From: Oscillatoria princeps RMCB-10
GTDB lineage: Bacteria; Cyanobacteriota; Cyanobacteriia; Cyanobacteriales; Oscillatoriaceae
Reading direction: 5' to 3'
Length of the DNA stretch: 64,000 nt
Assembly (NCBI GenBank): GCA_019359235.1
Contig: JAHHHT010000010.1
Span: 124,001 to 188,000 of the forward strand
Below the pieces are notes generated by a model. It was not told the DNA's origin, made no database searches, and saw only the letters and a list, made by a program, of their open reading frames with translations. Below, in pieces: positions 60,631 through 64,000 of the stretch (within the stretch, counting starts at the first letter, position 1; each line of letters opens with the position of its first letter). The position numbers and the translations under genes were made by a program.

Positions 60631-61695
60631 TCAGGATTGAGGAAGGCTAGCCGGCAATTTAAAGCCAAACAGCGCCCCGTGGGGTGAGCGATTTTCTGCC
60701 CAGATTGTACCACCGTGGGCTTCAACGATCTGTCGCGTTAAATACAGTCCCAGCCCAGAGCCTTTGGCGTGGCGGTTGCTGTGCCCCTGATAGAACCGCT
60801 CGAACAAGTGAGGCAGTTCGTCAGCGGTCATTCCCGGGCCCTGATCGAGAACCGTGACCACCTGACAGGCAGACTGGGACTCCATGACTACTTCTACTTT
60901 ACCGCCGCGAGGGGAGTGGTTGATGCTATTGGTCAGCAAGTTGGCAAAGACGCGCTGCAGCTGCAGGGGATCGCCGCTCACCGGCAGCGCTCGGCGGAAG
61001 TCGGATTTTCCATAGCTCAGACGAATGTACACCCGGCGCGTCGCGGATAAATCGGTCAGGGTGGCGATCACCTCCTCGGCTATGTCCACCAAATTCACCG
61101 GCACCGGCTGCAATTTCAGCCCCTCTGTGTCGTTTCGGTACACGAAAAGCAGCGTCTCCACCAGCTGCAGCGTGGTGCGGTGGGAGCGCACCATCATTTC
61201 CAGCACTTTTTGCTGTGCCGGTGTCACCGCGCCGAATTGCTGCTGCTGGAAGGATTTGATGGTTTCAATGGCCCCGAGTAGCGGCGTTTTCAAGTCGTGG
61301 CTCAAGGTGGAAACGAAATCCTCTCGCATCAAAGACAGCTGCTCTTGGGCGGCGAGCTGAGCTTGCTGTTGCGCCAGCGCTTCCTCGTAGCGCCGGTTGC
61401 GCTGCGACAGCCAGCCTGTAACCGCCAGCGCCAGCACCGCAATCAGCCGGTTGGCCACAGTCGCCGGATTGAAGGGATCAGCATCGGGCAAAAACAGATT
61501 CAGCAGCGTTAAACCGGCAGCTGCAGTCGTTACAGCCAGTGTGGCGGACTGACTCCTCAGGGAATTGGCTTGCAAAATCGCGCCGGTGTACAGGTAGCCA
61601 AAGACATACGCTGATGGCGTGGAGAACTCTAGCGCTACGACGACAGCGAATATACCGGCAACCAGCCAGTGCGGTTTGAAAGACTGATTCTTCAT
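60631..61695 (-). CDS. Membrane-bound sensor histidine kinase
   Basis: 354 residues from the Met at 61695 (an upstream frame to 61791 has no start signal). Membrane segments at about 9-28, 36-56, 60-82 and 95-113 form a four-helix sensor, similar in layout to the membrane part of small KdpD- or RppB-like kinases. Then a coiled coil, HisKA with STLSHDLKTPLLG (His near residue 157), and HATPase_c with N box (NLLTNSINHS), G1 (DQGPGM) and G2 (GSGLGLYLT). All catalytic residues are present. Paired with the NarL-type regulator; location next to kdpA suggests a role in potassium or osmotic sensing (inference). Confidence 0.9.
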   Translation of the reverse strand: MKNQSFKPHWLVAGIFAVVVALEFSTPSAYVFGYLYTGAILQANSLRSQSATLAVTTAAAGLTLLNLFLPDADPFNPATVANRLIAVLALAVTGWLSQRNRRYEEALAQQQAQLAAQEQLSLMREDFVSTLSHDLKTPLLGAIETIKSFQQQQFGAVTPAQQKVLEMMVRSHRTTLQLVETLLFVYRNDTEGLKLQPVPVNLVDIAEEVIATLTDLSATRRVYIRLSYGKSDFRRALPVSGDPLQLQRVFANLLTNSINHSPRGGKVEVVMESQSACQVVTVLDQGPGMTADELPHLFERFYQGHSNRHAKGSGLGLYLTRQIVEAHGGTIWAENRSPHGALFGFKLPASLPQS

Positions 61696-61794
61696 GGCTC
61701 GACTTGACCTGCAGAGTGCCCTGTCCGCGCACCCTACCTTAATTGTAGGCTGCCGGCTCCGCCCACTGAGCAAAAATACTCGTTCAGACATGTT

Positions 61795-61855
61795 CTATAT
61801 CTCAAAATATAGATGCTCGTAAACGCTCTAAACATTTATAGTCTTACCGTTATAG
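61795..61855. promoter_or_regulatory. Candidate control region between kinase and TrkA_C-kdpA genes
   Basis: The 275-base divergent gap contains an inverted repeat CTATAT CTCAAA ATATAG (61795-61812) and direct TTATAG copies at 61836-61841 and 61850-61855. AT content is much higher here than in flanking genes. These are plausible regulator sites or -10 elements, but none is proven. Confidence 0.35.
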
Positions 61856-61970
61856 ATTGGCCTATATAAATTAGGGCTGAATGTCAAGCTATATCTTGTC
61901 TTTTAGTGAAAAAAGCTCCATAATCAGGGCATGAAAGAACTCGTGAACAGGTAACTCTTACTCGCCTCTT

Positions 61971-62291
61971 ATGATTTCTGGAGACACAACCCTCATCCAA
62001 GTGCCGGTGCCCTTGAATAGCCGGTATTGCGGCGTGGCTTTAAATGCTTTAAACTTACCCGATAAGTGCAAGTGCTTGGGACTGGTAAGAGAAGGACAAG
62101 TCATTCTACCCAGTCATAACCCAACGCTCAGCAGTGGGGATACCATCTTAGCAGTGGCACTCAATCCCGCTCTCGCACCAGTTCTAGAAGTCACCTTGAA
62201 AAAAACCTATTCAGTTTTATGCCATTCCTTCAAAAGCCCCCCAAAGGCTTCAGAAGTTGAGCTGTCCGATGAGGATGTTTATTTTGGCTGA
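61971..62291 (+). CDS. TrkA C-terminal (RCK_C) domain protein preceding kdpA
   Basis: 106 residues. The first 75 match a stand-alone TrkA_C/RCK_C domain (GDTTLIQVPVPLNSRYCGVAL, LVREGQVILPSHNP, LSSGDTILAVAL), which in K+ transporters binds small ligands. The last 30 residues are not conserved by eye. It is three bases from kdpA and surely co-transcribed. A regulatory role over the Kdp pump or a separate K+ channel is inference. No N-terminal RCK_N domain or membrane part is present. Confidence 0.85.
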   Translation: MISGDTTLIQVPVPLNSRYCGVALNALNLPDKCKCLGLVREGQVILPSHNPTLSSGDTILAVALNPALAPVLEVTLKKTYSVLCHSFKSPPKASEVELSDEDVYFG

Positions 62292-62294
62292 ATT

Positions 62295-63995
62295 ATGTGG
62301 CAAGGATTAATCCAAATAGCGCTAACGCTTCTCATTATAGCAGCAATCGCGCCTTTCTTTGGCAGTTACATGGCGCGGGTTTTCCAGGGAGAAAAAACCG
62401 CCCTTGACCGGTTCCTGGTGCCGGTGGAGCGAACCCTCTACAAACTGGGTGGCGTTCGCTCTCAACAAAACATGACCGGCCCTCAGTACGCCCGTGCCGT
62501 GCTGGTCAGCAACCTCCTGATGGGGGTGTTTGTCTATTGTATCATCACCCTGCAGGGTGCGCTACCCCTGAATCCCACCGGCTTGCCGGCACCCAGCTGG
62601 GATTTAGCCCTGCACACTACCATCTCATTTTTAACCAATACCGACCAGCAGCACTATTCCGGGGAAACCACCTTCAGCTACGCCTCTCAGATGCTAGCGC
62701 TGGGGTTTTTGATGTTTACCTCAGCCGCCACCGGCATCGCAGTAGCCATCGCCTTCATTCGCGGCTTAACCGGCAAACCTCTGGGCAACTTTTACGTTGA
62801 TTTAACCCTATCCATCACCCGGATATTGCTGCCGATTTCCATCCCCTTCGCCATCCTGCTAGTCATTCAGGGCGTTCCGGAAACCCTAGCGGCACCGGCA
62901 ACCGTTACCACCCTAGAAGGAGCCACACAAGTCATTGCCAGAGGGCCGGTCGCCCACTTTGAAATCATCAAACAGCTGGGAGAAAACGGCGGCGGCTTCT
63001 TTGCCATCAACTCCGCCCACCCCTACGAAAATCCCAACCCCATTTCCAACCTGATTGAAACCATCGCAATGGTTGCCATCCCAGCCTCGCTGATTCACAC
63101 CTACGGCATCATTGCCAATAACAAAAAGCAAGGCTGGCTGCTGTTCTGGATGGTCTTTATTATCTTTGCAGTTTTGGTTTTAATCGCCGCCGCCGGAGAG
63201 TTCCAAGGAAATCCCCTCGCCAACAACCTCCTCGGAAGACAGCAACCCAATTTAGAAGGAAAAGAAGTGCGATTTGGCTGGGCGCAGACAGCCCTGTGGG
63301 CAGTCATAACCACCGGCACCATGTGCGGCGCAGTCAACGGCATGCACGATTCCCTCATGCCAGCCGGCGGCTTTGTCACCCTGTTTAACATGTTCCTGCA
63401 AATCGTATGGGGCGGACAGGGCACCGGCACAGCATACTTATTCGTCTTCCTGATTTTAACCGTATTTCTCACCGGCTTGATGGTAGGGCGCACCCCCGAA
63501 TTCTTGGGTCGCAAAATAGAAAAGCGAGAAATCGTCCTATCCAGCGTAATTCTGCTGATTCACCCGATAGCAATCTTGATTCCTGCTGCCCTTACCCTCA
63601 CCTTTGCCGACAGCTTCGCCGGCACCAGCAATCCAGGCTTTCACGGACTCTCCCAAGTCGTCTACGAATACACCTCAGCAGCCGCCAACAACGGTTCCGG
63701 CTTTGAAGGATTGGGAGATGGAACCCCCTGGTGGAATCTCACGACCTGTTTCAGCCTCTTGCTGGGGCGCTACATCCCCATTGTCGCCCTGCTGCTGCTG
63801 GCAGACAGCATGGCAAACAAACAGGCCGTACCCGAAACATCCGGCACCCTGCGCACCGACACGCGCCTTTTCACCACCGTTACAGCCGGCGTAATTTTAA
63901 TCCTCGGTGCCCTGACCTTCTTCCCAGTTCTCGCCCTCGGACCGATTGCCGAAGCCTTTCAAATTGCCACCGAAGCAACCACAAAAATCCCCTAA
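62295..63995 (+). CDS. kdpA: Potassium-transporting ATPase subunit A
   Basis: 566 residues, complete. KdpA carries K+ in the high-affinity Kdp P-type ATPase. Ten membrane segments are visible, and the four selectivity loops include [45 protein letters not shown] and [11 protein letters not shown], each with the filter Gly. The gene ends five bases before the window end, so kdpB and further genes should follow. ATG lies three bases after the stop of the TrkA_C gene. Confidence 0.97.
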   Translation: MWQGLIQIALTLLIIAAIAPFFGSYMARVFQGEKTALDRFLVPVERTLYKLGGVRSQQNMTGPQYARAVLVSNLLMGVFVYCIITLQGALPLNPTGLPAPSWDLALHTTISFLTNTDQQHYSGETTFSYASQMLALGFLMFTSAATGIAVAIAFIRGLTGKPLGNFYVDLTLSITRILLPISIPFAILLVIQGVPETLAAPATVTTLEGATQVIARGPVAHFEIIKQLGENGGGFFAINSAHPYENPNPISNLIETIAMVAIPASLIHTYGIIANNKKQGWLLFWMVFIIFAVLVLIAAAGEFQGNPLANNLLGRQQPNLEGKEVRFGWAQTALWAVITTGTMCGAVNGMHDSLMPAGGFVTLFNMFLQIVWGGQGTGTAYLFVFLILTVFLTGLMVGRTPEFLGRKIEKREIVLSSVILLIHPIAILIPAALTLTFADSFAGTSNPGFHGLSQVVYEYTSAAANNGSGFEGLGDGTPWWNLTTCFSLLLGRYIPIVALLLLADSMANKQAVPETSGTLRTDTRLFTTVTAGVILILGALTFFPVLALGPIAEAFQIATEATTKIP

Positions 63996-64000
63996 TCCCC

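Noticed and set aside
61741-61970. Small RNA or riboswitch upstream of kdpA
   Set aside because: Only short AT-rich inverted and direct repeats are visible; no known K+ or c-di-AMP riboswitch (ydaO-type) pattern could be traced.

Overview
The window is chromosomal DNA of a filamentous cyanobacterium, probably non-heterocystous and Oscillatoriales-like. Supports are the contiguous fraC-fraD-fraE operon, a Tab2/Atab2-type RNA-binding protein, DUF3386 and COP23 proteins, several HIP1 octamers (GCGATCGC), and a heavy load of the short palindromic and heptanucleotide repeats typical of filamentous cyanobacteria. The species call is inference. No rRNA, tRNA, CRISPR array, prophage or intact insertion sequence was seen.

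Layout. 0.3-10 kb: lepA; a small RHH-like protein; two adjacent paralogous GAF histidine kinases, the second without its phospho-accepting His; DUF3386; an Nfu scaffold; a GH57 glycoside hydrolase. 10-21.5 kb: lysS; a two-gene unit whose retropepsin-like member is broken by one stop codon; rtcA; a Tab2-like gene; a TldE/PmbA homologue; a ClC-CBS-UspA fusion; a tandem-domain corrinoid adenosyltransferase. 21.7-25.2 kb: fraCDE and larE. 25-35 kb: accessory mix of methyltransferase, DUF4864, Uma2 nuclease, antitoxin/PIN pair, PhoD-like lipoprotein, two C39-like papain-fold proteins (one with a lost catalytic His), a histidine phosphatase, glucokinase and YebC. 35.3-40.3 kb: two AAA_35/STAND-type NTPases, the second with 14 near-identical WD40 repeats. 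40.5-48.7 kb: DUF433 protein, FAD hydroxylase, cyclase-family hydrolase, SDR, and a devBCA-type exporter operon divergent from a TetR regulator with a clear operator. 49-59.5 kb: an AT-rich orphan gene, an acyl-CoA dehydrogenase-like protein, a ketopantoate reductase homologue, a COP23 protein, an MscS channel, and three pseudogenes (EcsC/TerB-like, gamma-glutamyltransferase, EamA). 59.9-64 kb: a histidine kinase/NarL-type regulator pair divergent from a TrkA_C protein and kdpA, probably the start of a Kdp potassium-uptake locus running off the window.

How genes fit together. Clear units are fraCDE (septal/filament integrity), devBCA plus TetR (periplasm-spanning efflux), the antitoxin/PIN pair, the HK-RR/TrkA_C-kdpA block, and mscS with a decayed ggt that overlaps it by 4 bp.

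The other main theme is repeats. At least six families occupy nearly every intergenic gap. They include a GAAACCGGGTTTC palindrome, a composite MITE-like element with GTTTATAAA ends, a second MITE candidate with ATTAAGTAGGTG ends, GGGCATGG and GGATTTT heptamers, G-rich hairpins, and GTAGGGTGCGTT elements. Some have entered coding sequence, where they supply protein linkers, a stop codon, or alternative starts.
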